The notes under the pieces were generated by a model. That model worked only from the letters and a program-made list of their open reading frames with translations, was not told the origin of the DNA and searched no databases. A program made the translations under genes and the position numbers. From positions 5,001 through 25,000 of the forward strand of contig KV908733.1 of NCBI GenBank assembly GCA_002005505.1: a stretch of DNA of 20,000 bases. The letters run 5' to 3'. Positions 9,251 to 19,676 of this stretch are shown here, in pieces. Every line of letters begins with the position of its first letter. Position 1 is the first letter of the stretch. The stretch comes from Botryococcus braunii (Eukaryota > Chlorophyta > Trebouxiophyceae).

Positions 9251-11090
9251 GCAGCTGACGCAGTTTTGCAGGATCGAATTCGAAGTTGCTATACACCGGG
9301 GTTTTCAGAATCACTTCTATTGCCGCCAGCAAGCAATCAGCTCGAATGAACCCGCTTTTGTAGGCGTGCCTGTGGGATATCTTACGCAACAGTTTCCCAG
9401 AGTACATGACATACGGCCGATAATCATTGGGCGGAACCCGTTCCAGCTTTTGTCCATCGCTGGGCACGCATACCACATGCCCTTTCAACCCCTTTTGCAT
9501 TGTTGTTGGCAGTGTGATAATGCGTTGAAAAGGAATGACCGCGGCAAGCAATGCTGCTTCAAACCTGTTCAATTTTGTGATTGCTGGATGAATTACATTC
9601 AGCGGTGCATATTTAGGTTTCCACTGCACTTTGCTTTTGAGGTTCGTCTTGCATGGCCGACAGCAACGGTACTTTGCATCGCGATGCGCACGCCATCTGG
9701 CCAACCTCGTATTCACTCGGTCTCCCATCGTTTCACTTGCAAACGGTTCTTCAGTGCAGTCTTGCACTTCGTCATGCCGTTTGACTTGTAAGCAACAAGA
9801 ACAAAAAGAATCAATGCACCCACATGCCACCTTGAATCTCTTCAACCTTCCTTCCCAAGCTGCCTCTTTGGATTGCGTGCTTCGTCGTCGCCTACCGCTT
9901 GTGGGCTCTGAAGATGGTGCTGCTACTGAGATTGGATCCCTAGTTGCTGTTTCTGATTCACACGTGGCATGCATTCTTGCCTCAGCAGTTGGAACGGCTT
10001 CGTGATGCCTTCGTGTTGTGTCTGATTCAGGAGGTCTCCCCATGGTTACTTCTGATGAGACTGTGCTACTTGGATTACGCTGTGGACCAAGAACAACGAC
10101 TGAGGCGAAATCACCAGTGGTTGTCGCGGATAATCGAGGTCCAGGTGAAGTAAATTCATTAGTTGCCACAGTTTGCAGCGTGCACTTGGCGTTCCACATA
10201 CGAAGTATCCCATTTGTATAGTTAGACAACATAGTTGAACCATCACCCACATGCTCCAATATGGCACTGCATGCATGCCAGACGAAATCCACCACACCCA
10301 GCGCTCGATATTTTCGAATACTGCTTTGTGCTGCAGGTGGGATTTCTGTTGAGGTACTGAAACCATTTTGGAAGTCACTTGCAAATTGAGAAATATCTGT
10401 GGATGCGCAAGTCAATCTGGCTTCATTTGACATATAAATGCAAGCGTGCACGACATTATCACATGTACAAGCCATCCTGTGGAGATTGCCCAAAATAGTT
10501 GTGAGTATTGCAGCCGGAATAGTAGTTGTGTTCATATACACCCATAATGTAATCTTGACACATTCATGCATTGCAGCAGATGATGAGGTAAAGTGCTGAG
10601 AGTTCATGTGCAAAGCATTTAAACACAACATTTGAGCAGTCCATATCTTACAAATGCTAGTGGCCATGCCTTGACTGTTTTCAATCCAATCCAGCCCCAA
10701 CTTTTGCATATGGAAATATGCATTAACAACTAGCTCGGGGAGAGTGTCAGCAACAGGACATCCCAGTATCCTCAAGTCCAATTTCGATGCTTTCCAACGC
10801 TTCGCAAACATTTGCACACCTTGTTTCACACGCAATTTGTGGATCGGCCCTCTGAACTCCAGCATTGCCCACAATTGGTTTGTATGATCCAGAATATCAC
10901 GTGTAATGGTGTTTTGACTCATTGCAGCTGCAAAAGTCTGCACGCTCTGTATATCGTCTACAGTCTCTGCAATGAAGAAGCAATACAACACTTTCTTCAC
11001 TTGGACGTCTATGCTACAACTGCTTGGTACATTTATGAAAAAAATCAACCATTGCTGTACTGCACTATTGTTGGCAAGCATCATACCCAA
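9036..11090 (-). pseudogene. Helitron Rep-protein N-terminal part with DUF6570-like region (684-codon ORF)
   Basis: A long frame from 11090 to a stop at 9036. Residues 31-361 are the 992-bp repeat segment. Around residues 415-470 is a Cys-rich stretch (CGCIDSFCSCCLQ, then CCRPCK), probably metal-binding. Residues about 500-600 match the DUF6570-type region of Helitron proteins: LNRFEAALLAAVIPFQRII, then GLKGHVVCVPSD, YVMYSGKLLRK, and a final helix before TPVYSNFEFD. Known Helitrons then continue to Helitron_like_N, HUH Rep and a PIF1-type helicase; here the tail after about 9230 is antisense to the plus-strand Rep fragment and is probably not native. The upstream residues AVQQWLIFFINVPSSC look genuine, so the gene may start further right. 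A large, unbroken but incomplete copy. Confidence 0.7.
10009..11000 (-). repeat. Right arm of the 992-bp inverted repeat
   Basis: Reverse complement of 7779-8770, exactly the same length, with only about two substitutions noted by eye. The arms are separated by a 1238-bp spacer (8771-10008). The right arm sits in the more complete gene copy, so it is probably the source. Confidence 0.92.
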
Positions 11091-11149
11091 TTATCACAAT
11101 CTTACAAAGCTCCTAGAGTCCGCAAACATGCTTCTAAATTACAACATAC

Positions 11150-11275
11150 TTAACGCTTTATGCTGGACGCACGCTTAATGCTGTTGCTTAGTGCTTAATG
11201 CTTTTGATTCATGCTTAATGCTTAATGCTTTTGATTCATGCTTTTGATTCTTGCTTAATGCTTTTGCTTTCGAAG
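11150..11275. repeat. Short irregular tandem repeats of TGCTTAATGCTTTTGATTCA
   Basis: Phrases TGCTTAATGC and TTTTGATTCATGC alternate several times over about 120 bp. No gene was seen between 11091 and 11415 on either strand. Confidence 0.85.
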
Positions 11276-12200
11276 CAACGCATGCTTGCTGGCTTGCTGC
11301 TTGAGCTAAGATTCTTGGTCTCTATGCTTCATCTGCACCCTACACCAGCATTGCTTAGATAAGAATGTCGTGTTTTCTCAATGCTGTTTGATCATTCTGA
11401 ACATTGTGGCTATTTGAACAATGCAATTATGGTCATTTTGGCAGTTTTCAGTATGGTCATTTTGGCAGTTTTCACTGTCCCATCTCAATCACAGTCGTTT
11501 CACAGTCACATTGGCTGCAGCTGTTTTACGTGCTTTTTCAGTGAGAAAGCCTTCATACAGGTACAAAAAGCTTATGTGTGATATGCATTGACAAGAAGCT
11601 TATGTCCAACTTCACCACGAAATCAATGCTTCAGCAAAAGCAGCTTAGATGATATGTGTCAACAGCGCGGAAGTATTGGCACGTGAAACTCATCACTCTT
11701 GCGTTTGAACTATACTGTGACCCTGTCTGGTCTGCTATTACTAACAATACAAATCAAAGCATTGTAAACCAAAGCAAACACCTTCTTGTGTTCTGCTCAC
11801 AATATTCAAGTTTCACGAACCACGCCTTCAGACTCCATCCACTTACCTTTCAATCATTTACTATCAACAGGTTGGCATCAGCTAGGAGTATGGAGTATGG
11901 ATTGCAATCCATTGGTCATTTGAGTATGCACATGATTTTTTTCTCGTATGGCCCTTTCTTGACCTGCATCTCCACATCCGCACTGCTCACATGAATTTGC
12001 AGTTTTGTCCAAGGTTTTGCAATGCGAAAGCCTAAATACAGCACATTACCAAAGGTTTTGCATCGTGAAAAACTAAATACAGCAGATTCAGCCTACTTCA
12101 TCATTTGCATCCAACCAATGCACTTTCTTTGACATTCTGGCTTTGTGACAAATCCCTCTCTGTGTATATGATTTTAGCTTTTAGGTCCCTATATGCCATG

Positions 12201-12628
12201 TCCCTGGTATGCAGTTACAAGAAGCCCATGTCTAGTTATGACACCATATCTATGCTCAAGCAGAAGCAGACGACGTTTGTCAATAGCGCTGAATATTGCT
12301 TCTTCAGCATTCACATCCAAACAATGCAAATTCTCCACAATACTTTTGTGTATATGGGCCAAAATCCCATCGCTATGAATTCAGGAATGTAAATCCACCT
12401 ACAGTAGGGTTACGTCCCTGGTATGCAGTTACAAGAAGCCCATGTCTAGTTATGACACCATATCTATGCTCAAGCAGAAGCAGATGACGTTTGTCAATAG
12501 CGCTGAATATTGCTTCTTCAGCATTCACATCCAAACAATGCAAATTCTCCACAATACTTTTGTGTATATGGGCCAAAATCCCATCGCTTTGAATTCAGGA
12601 ATGTAAATCCACCTACAGTAGGGTTACT
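12201..12628. repeat. Nested 214-bp tandem duplication in copy 1
   Basis: TCCCTGGTATGCAG recurs at 12201 and 12415, and the two halves are almost identical through CCACCTACAGTAGGGTTAC. The period of 214 puts the minus-strand reading frames of the halves out of phase. Confidence 0.9.
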
Positions 12629-12885
12629 TCCAGCACTAACATTGCTATGACTTGTACTACCCATTGGGAATAGCATTGCTGCCACTGCACCCTCCCAACT
12701 CTCATTCAAATTTCTATTCAACTTCATCACATCGAGTTTCCCTCAGCTGGCAAACTGATTCCCAGCTTCTGTTACCTCGATTGTCTCTTTCCCAGCCTCA
12801 TCATAACTTTACAAAAACAGCATTGCTATGATTGTCACTTGGGCGCTGCAACTTTCGACGTATTGCAAACAACTTTACAAAAATT

Positions 12886-13486
12886 GCATTGCTATGATTG
12901 CCACTTGGACGCAGCAGTTTGCACACTGGCATATGTCCCTACGCAACAATACATAAAATACCATATGTCTGTAGTTCAGCTTACATCTCCACATATCTCT
13001 ATACACCCCGTTCTTGGTAGCTCTTACCTTGGCAGATCTCCCTTGCGGTCTGTCACTTTCCACGCATCCTCAAAAATGGGTTGCCAAGCTGCACCCTCCT
13101 TTATTCAGCATCTGCACCCTCCCAACTTTCATTCAAATTTTCTATTGAACTTCATCCACTGTGTTTCCCTCAGCTGGCAGGCTGATTCCCTGCTGTTACC
13201 CCGACTGTCTCTTTTCCAGCCTCAACCTAACTTTACAAAAATAGCATTGCTGTGATTGGCACTTGGACCCAGCAGTTTGCACACTGGCATATGTCCCCTA
13301 CGCAACAATACATAAAATACCATTTGTCTATGGTTCAGCTGACATCTCCACATATCTCTCTCTATACACCTTGTTCTTCGTAGCTCTTACCTTTGCAGAT
13401 CTCGCTTGCAGTCTGTCGTGTTACCTGCATCCTCAAAAATGCTTGCCAAGATGCACCCTCCTTTATTCACGATCTCTAAGTTGCAA
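12886..13486. repeat. Diverged 358-bp tandem pair at the right end of the unit
   Basis: GCATTGCTRTGATTGNCACTTGGAC followed by CAGCAGTTTGCACACTGGC occurs at 12886 and 13244. The halves are roughly 75-80% alike by eye and both end in a GCACCCTCCTTTATTCA phrase. The same pair recurs in copies 2 and 3. Confidence 0.8.
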
Positions 13487-13487
13487 G

Positions 13488-15562
13488 AAGAACAATGCAA
13501 TTATGGTCATTTTGGCAGTTTTCAGTATGGTCATTTTGGCAGTTTTCACTGTCCCATCTCAATCACAGTCGTTTCACAGTCACATTGGCTGCAGCTGTTT
13601 TACGTGCTTTTTCAGTGAGAAAGCCTTCATACAGGTACAAAAAGCTTATGTGTGATATGCATTGACAAGAAGCTTATGTCCAACTTCACCACGAAATCAA
13701 TGCTTCAGCAAAAGCAGCTTAGATGATATGTGTCAACAGCGCGGAAGTATTGGCACGTGAAACTCATCACTCTTGCGTTTTAACTGTACTGTGACCCTGT
13801 CTGGTCTGCTATTACTAACAATACAAATCAAAGCATTGTAAACCAAAGCAAACACCTTCTTGTGTTCTGCTCACAATATTCAAGTTTCACGAACCACGCC
13901 TTCAGACCCCATCCACTTACCTTTCAATCATTTACTATCAACTGTTGGCATCAGCTAGGAGTATGGAGTATGGATTGCAATCCATTCGTCATTTGAGTAT
14001 GCACATGATTTTTTTCTCGTATGGCCCTTTCTTGACCTGCATCTCCACATCCGCACTGCTCACATGAATTTGCAGTTTTGTCCAAGGTTTTGCAATGCGA
14101 AAGCCTAAATACAGCACATTACCAAAGGTTTTGCATCGTGAAAAACTAAATACAGCAGATTCAGCCTACTTCATCATTTGCATCCAACCAATGCACTTTC
14201 TTTGACATTCTGGCTTTGTGACAAATCCCTCTCTGTGTATATGATTTTAGCTTTTAGGTCCCTATATGCCATGTCCCTGGTATGCAGTTACAAGAAGCCC
14301 ATGTCTAGTTATGACACCATATCTATGCTCAAGCAGAAGCAGACGACGTTTGTCAATAGCGCTGAATATTGCTTCTTCAGCATTCACATCGAAACAATGC
14401 AAATTCTCCACAATACTTTTGTGTATATGGGCCAAAATCCCATCGCATGAATTCACGAATGTAAATCCACCTACAGTAGGGTTATGTCCCTGGTATGCAG
14501 TTACAAAAAGCCCATGTCTAGTTATGACACCATATCTATGCTCAAGCAGAAGCAGATGACGTTTGTCAATAGCGCTAAATATTGCTTCTTCAGCATTCAC
14601 ATCCAAACAATGCAAATTCTCCACATACTTTTGTGTATATGGGCCAAAATCCCATCGCTATGAATTCAGGAATTTAAATCCACCTACAGTAGGGTTACTT
14701 CCAGCACTAACATTGCTATGACTTGTACTACCCATTGGGAATAGCATTGCTGCCACTGCACCCTCCCAACTCTCATTCAAATTTCTATTCAACTTCATCA
14801 CATCGAGTTTCCCTCAGTTGGCAAACTGATTCCCAGCTTCTGTTACCTCGATTGTCTCTTTCCCAGCCTCATCATAACTTTACAAAAACAGCATTGCTAT
14901 GATTGTCACTTGGGCGCTGCAACTTTCGACGTATTGCAAACAACTTTACAAAAATAGCATTGCTATGATTGTCACTTGGACGCAGCAGTTTGCACACTGG
15001 CATATGTCCCTACGCAACAATACATAAAATACCATATGTCTGTAGTTCAGCTTACATCTCCACATATCTCTATACACCCTGTTCTTGGTAGCTCTTACCT
15101 TGGCAGATCTCCCTTGCGGTCTGTCACTTTCCACGCATCCTCAAAAATGGGTTGCCAAGCTGCACCCTCCTTTATTCAGCATCTGCACCCTCCCAACTTT
15201 CATTCAAATTTTCTATTGAACTTCATCCACTGTGTTTCCCTCAGCTGGCAGGCTGATTCCCTGCTTCTGTTACCCCGACTGTCTCTTTTCCAGCCTCAAC
15301 CTAACTTTACAAAAATAGCATTGCTGTGATTGGCACTTGGACCCAGCAGTTTGCACACTGGCATATGTCCCCTACGCAACAATACATAAAATACCATTTG
15401 TCTATGGTTCAGCTGACATCTCCACATATCTCTCTCTATACACCTTGTTCTTCGTAGCTCTTACCTTTGCAGATCTCGCTTGCGGTCTGTCGTGTTACCT
15501 GCATCCTCAAAAATGACTTGCCAAGATGCACCCTCCTTTATTCACGATCTCTAAGTTGCAAG
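13488..15562. repeat. 2.07-kb tandem repeat, copy 2
   Basis: Directly follows copy 1 and ends with the same TTGCAAG. Differences from copy 1 are scattered substitutions and small indels. Examples are 213 instead of 214 bases between the nested repeats, and an extra A in AAAATGACTTGCC near the end. Confidence 0.93.
14262..14698 (-). pseudogene. Unknown 71-residue module, two tandem copies in one frame
   Basis: In copy 2 of the 2.07-kb repeat the nested unit is 213 bp, so the minus strand reads both modules in one frame (14624-14262, 120 codons). Each reads IVENLHCLDVNAEEAIFSAIDKR, LLLLEHRYGVITRHGLLVTAYQG, then NPTVGGFTF. The same sequence in copy 1 is broken by the 214-bp spacing. Just upstream on the minus strand lies NLNESWEGAVAAMLFPMG, also protein-like. 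I do not recognise the family. The composition is protein-like and the two modules are conserved, but the reading frames are short and damaged elsewhere. It could be a remnant of a transposon gene, perhaps further N-terminal sequence of the nearby Helitron. Confidence 0.35.
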
Positions 15563-16223
15563 ATGATTGTCACTTGGGCGCTGCAACTTTCGACGTATTG
15601 CAAACAACTTTACAAAAATAGCATTGCTATGATTGTCACTTGGACGCAGCAGTTTGCACACTGGCATATGTCCCTACGCAACAATACATACAATACCATA
15701 TGTCTGTAGTTCAGCTTACATCTCCACATATCTCTATACACCCTGTTCTTGGTAGCTCTTACCTTGGCAGATCTCCCTTGCGGTCTGTCACTTTCCACGC
15801 ATCCTCAAAAATGGGTTGCCAAGCTGCACCCTCCTTTATTCAGCATCTGCACCCTCCCAACTTTCATTCAAATTTTCTATTGAACTTCATCCACTGTGTT
15901 TCCCTAGCTGGCAGGCTGATTCCCTGCTTCTGTTACCCGACTGTCTCTTTTCCAGCCTCAACCTAACTGTACAAAATAGCATTGCTGTGATTGGCACTTG
16001 GACCCAGCAGTTTGCACACTGGCATGTGTCCCCTACGCAACAATACATAAAATACCATTTGTCTATGGTTCAGCTGACATCTCCACATATCTCTCTCTAT
16101 ACACCTTGTTCTTCGTAGCTCTTACCTTTGCAGATCTCGCTTGCGGTCTGTCGTGTTACCTGCATCCTCAAAAATGACTTGCCAAGATGCACCCTCCTTT
16201 ATTCACGATCTCTAAGTTGCAAG
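15563..16223. repeat. 2.07-kb tandem repeat, partial copy 3 (last ~660 bp)
   Basis: Starts at ATGATTGTCACTTGGGCGC, which corresponds to 14899 in copy 2. It ends at the same CTCTAAGTTGCAAG as the other copies. It therefore looks like a separate tandem duplication of only the right third of the unit. Confidence 0.92.
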
Positions 16224-16729
<506 letters not shown>

Positions 16730-17810
16730 TCTTTGGGTGTGTGTGGGTGTACCAAAAGCTGGGATAATATAGGTGCAGCTCAGTATCACCAGAACAACTT
16801 CCTCTGTTATCTACCAGTATATATTTTGGTGTCTTCTATCTGGTCAAATCAAAATTTCCGAACACGTGTAGCATAATAGGTTGGGGTCACCAATTAAGAG
16901 CGACTGCACCACAGCTAGGAACTAAGTTTGAAGGAGCAATGCCATGGCGTCTTCAACATCCTCACATGTCCCTCCATGCCCTCGACCGTCAACCCTTCTG
17001 GGGAATAGCCTCAGCTACTAGACACCGTTCCCGGCGACGTCTCATGGATAGTAAGAGAGGGCATCCATTCCTTAACGTCAGAGTTTCCCAGGCTCGCAAG
17101 GGTCCCCAAGCTTGCATTCCTGGAGGTGCAATAGGATCCCGGATATGGTGTCCGGACATGGTGTCTCTCGACATCCTCACAAGCTCATCCATGGCCTCAA
17201 AACCTTGCAGGGAATACTTCTGGAACTTCTGGCCCCTCATCAAGTACGTGTGCTGGCACGCTGTTCCAGGCTACGTCTCATGGATAATAGCTGAGGGCAT
17301 CCATTTCCTACAGTCAGAGTTCCCTGTGCTCGCAACGCACCTCGAGTCGCAACGTTTTTCCAACTCCTATTACAACCATGTCGTCAGTGTCTTCCAGGCT
17401 CTACTCCCACCATCACCATCATCATCCCACCCACCAGCCACCCACCCACCATCACCCACCCACGAGCTACCATCACCATTAATGCCCAATTGTGACTCAC
17501 GCCACCTTCACGTACCGCCAAAGGCCGGGGCTGAAGCTGGCCCTTTTCACCAGCAATCTACGTCCTTTACAGTTTAAAGGTTATACCTGAGGGCCTACCT
17601 CCGCTGGGGCCGTACCTCAGACGGCCCGAGAGATTCCTCGACCCGACTATGCAGCGGTTCCCCCCTTTACATCAAGGCTGGGCCTCAACTTCCAGCCTGG
17701 AAGTTCCAGGGACGCAACGACCAGGAATCTGGGCAATTCCGGGACCGGAATGTGGCTCATGTCGCTCAACGGAACTGTTCCGATACGCAATCAGTTAGTT
17801 AAAAGGAAGC
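16730..17810. other. No recognised gene; one diverged ~215-236-bp repeat pair
   Basis: The plus frame 16939-17577 is open for 212 codons but resembles no family I know. It contains Pro/Ser/His runs (17400-17480), so I do not call it a gene. Within it, CATCCTCACA (16957 and 17172) and CGTCTCATGGATA (17038 and 17274) with GGGCATCCATT mark a diverged duplication. At 17687-17705 AACTTCCAG-C-CTGGAAGTT forms a perfect odd palindrome, in an area rich in TTCC/GGAA. Confidence 0.5.
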
Positions 17811-17813
17811 ATT

Positions 17814-17821
17814 TTTATAAG
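17814..17821 (+). promoter_or_regulatory. Possible TATA box of the PLC-like gene
   Basis: TTTATAAG lies about 53 bases before the start codon at 17874. The short distance would leave a 5' untranslated region of only some 20-30 bases, so it is a weak call. Confidence 0.3.
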
Positions 17822-17873
17822 ATAGCTATTTATTGGGGGTCGGTTGACCCCACGTGCATGTGAAGGAGAAAGA

Positions 17874-19073
17874 ATGAACACGACTAAGCAGAATATTCGG
17901 CAGAGGATATCTTTTGCCAAGAGACCTTGCGGATTTCCCTTACAAAGACAACTTCTGTTGCCACTAGCGTTAGTTAACTTTATTGCCTTTTTTCTGGGAG
18001 TGGCATCTACTGCAACAGTTGCTCCCGAGCATTATCAGCACGAAAGACTACAAGCGACTGCCTCTAGCGGCGTCGTTCAATCAGAGCGTGACTGCATGGA
18101 CGTTGGAGACCTACCTATACGTGGTCTGAATCTAACTGAACAGGAGCTGAGGCTGCTCCCTCAGCTGTGTTGGCCCAAAGACGGGCCGATCCTCAGCCTG
18201 GGGGAGGTGCAGTCCCCTGGTGTCCCAAGGGGGGTAGAGTGCAACATTACATCCTGGTAGGTTATACAGTTGCTATGTATCTGAGCAGAAGCACCCTTGC
18301 ACTGGTTTCGGTGGATCAGAATTGGGGGCCCCCTTGGTTTAGTGTTGTTCTTGTGGTGCAGTTTGGGCAAATGTCTAAGGTTCTTAAGGTTTTGCTATGC
18401 AGGTGCGACACCGAGAACCACTGTTCATCTGTATGTGCCAGGGGATCTGTATTGGTGGACTCCTGGCTTCAGAATGCACTGGCAACCCAGGTACTTCAAG
18501 GCAGACCTGTGGTGTTAAGAGGGTTCAATGAAACCATTAGACGAGAACAGCTGCTGTTCTCGTACTACATAATTGTCTAGTAAGGATGCAGTCTAATGGT
18601 TTTAGAGCTTCTACAAATGCCCAAGCTACTCGTCGGCGGACTTGATCTTCAGTTGTGCCTAAGCGGGCAATGTGCGCTTGCCTATCATCCGCCCAGCCAA
18701 GTGTGGGGGAGTGCGCAGTGGAGCCTTGCACGCAGACTACCCTTCTGCCTTGCAACTTTGTTCGGGACCCACAATTCAGCCATAACAATGGCAGATGGGT
18801 ATGGAAACCTGGATGCTTTTTTCCAGCAGTACTTCAGCCTGATTTCTTGGGTGGTGCGCATACCCGTATTTCCAATGATTGCTATTTGACCCTTCCAATC
18901 ATTGTACTAGGGGTTCTCCAACCTAGCGCTTTTCCACTTAACATACTTATGATTCTTGCATTGCCCCACAGGCTAGTGATGCTGTCCTCCGCACAAATGA
19001 TCAGTGGTTAAGCTTGACTGATCAACTGAACTTGGGAGTCCGAAGCGTGGAGCTTGACACCCATTGGGTAGAG
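17874..19073 (+). CDS. Secreted or membrane-anchored PI-PLC-like phosphodiesterase, 5' four exons (3' end not found)
   Basis: Exons 17874-18256, 18403-18490, 18653-18853 and 18972-19073 join in frame to 258 codons. Introns of 146, 162 and 118 nt all have GT-AG ends. A basic N-terminus and hydrophobic residues 26-44 (LLLPLALVNFIAFFLG) form a signal peptide or anchor. A Cys-rich region follows (CNITSWCDTENHCSSVC), typical of extracellular proteins. Exon 3 has LATLFGTHNSAITMADGYGN, the PLC X-type motif with a probable catalytic His197. Exon 4 has NDQWLSLTDQLNLGVRSVELDTHW, the next conserved block. These fit the PLC-like phosphodiesterase superfamily, which acts on phosphoinositide- or GPI-type substrates by acid-base catalysis. 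The second catalytic His (LCHC-like block) is not in the window. The gene may continue past 20000 or be truncated. If the last donor (GTGCGG at 19074) is not used, the frame stops near 19109. The exon 3 end could be 18850. Confidence 0.78.
18541..18563. repeat. 23-base near-perfect palindrome in intron 2 of the PLC-like gene
   Basis: ACGAGAACAGC and its exact reverse complement flank a single T. It could form a stem in the pre-mRNA. Confidence 0.8.
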
Positions 19074-19157
19074 GTGCGGGCCGCATCTGCAGAAGCTGAG
19101 TACCTTTGATGACACCATTCATTGTGGTTTCACTTTGCCACAATCACTTCCTCAAAC

Positions 19158-19303
19158 ACTTTCTATCTTTCCCTCCCTTCAACGACGGGGAGGGGCACAG
19201 AATCAATTTCCATCTGTCCCTCCTTTCAAGGAGGGGGAGGGGGCAGAGTCACTTTCCATCTTGCCCTCCCTTCAAAGGGGGGGAAAGGGGGGGGGGGCAG
19301 AGG
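19158..19303. repeat. G-rich minisatellite of 46-54-bp units, each with a hairpin
   Basis: Three units share TTTCYATCT, then CCCTCC, TTCAA, a GGGGAGGG-type run and CAGA. The C-rich and G-rich halves in each unit are complementary (for example CCCTCCTTT / AAGGAGGG). The last unit has G runs of 7 and 12. Confidence 0.85.
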
Positions 19304-19583
19304 GTGTGTGCTGAAGCTTGAAGTGGAGACACAGACAGTGCCAGGTGGTGAAAGGGCGTGGCTGGCAAGTTCTGGCAGCAGGGCATCTCAGAATCCGGAG
19401 GTTAAAAGCATCTGCATCAGATGTATTTGCATGGATGTTACCTGGAGGTAATGGATGTTTAGTGATTGGTAAATGGTTGTTTAGCAGCATGGAGTTGTGC
19501 AGCATGGATGGTACCCGGAAAGGAAAGCATCGCCTTAAGGCATGCGGGAGTGGCATTCCCTATTGCATATTTACACATCTTTT

Positions 19584-19676
19584 TATTATTGCGGGTTTTA
19601 GGGTTTAGTGAAAACTGTACCTGTATTATTGCAGGAAACCGTACCTTTATTATTGTGGGTTTCAGGGTTTAGGGAA
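19584..19676 (+). repeat. Short telomere-like tracts with a TATTATTG repeat
   Basis: GGGTTTTAGGGTTTAG (19593-19608) and GGGTTTCAGGGTTTAGGG (19657-19674) contain the plant-type TTTAGGG unit. TATTATTGYRGG recurs at 19584, 19624 and 19647, so the tracts are part of a small irregular tandem repeat. Confidence 0.65.

Larger units (their letters stand above)
11416..13487. repeat. 2.07-kb tandem repeat, copy 1
   Basis: From GAACAATGCAATTATGG to CTCTAAGTTGCAAG. It matches copy 2 at an offset of 2074 bases with few differences (the first ~300 bases look identical). It contains a duplicated 23-base phrase (TATGGTCATTTTGGCAG...) near 11430, a ~41-bp diverged pair at 12008-12090, the 214-bp pair and the 358-bp pair. 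No full gene was seen. The minus strand has a broken protein-like stretch at 12200-12730. Confidence 0.93.

Noticed and set aside
11416..16223. Possible CRISPR-like regular repeats
   Set aside because: Units are hundreds to thousands of bases long, adjacent and diverged, with no short repeat-spacer pattern.
16939..17577. 212-codon plus-strand frame
   Set aside because: No recognisable family, contains an internal diverged DNA repeat and Pro/His/Ser runs; probably open by chance.
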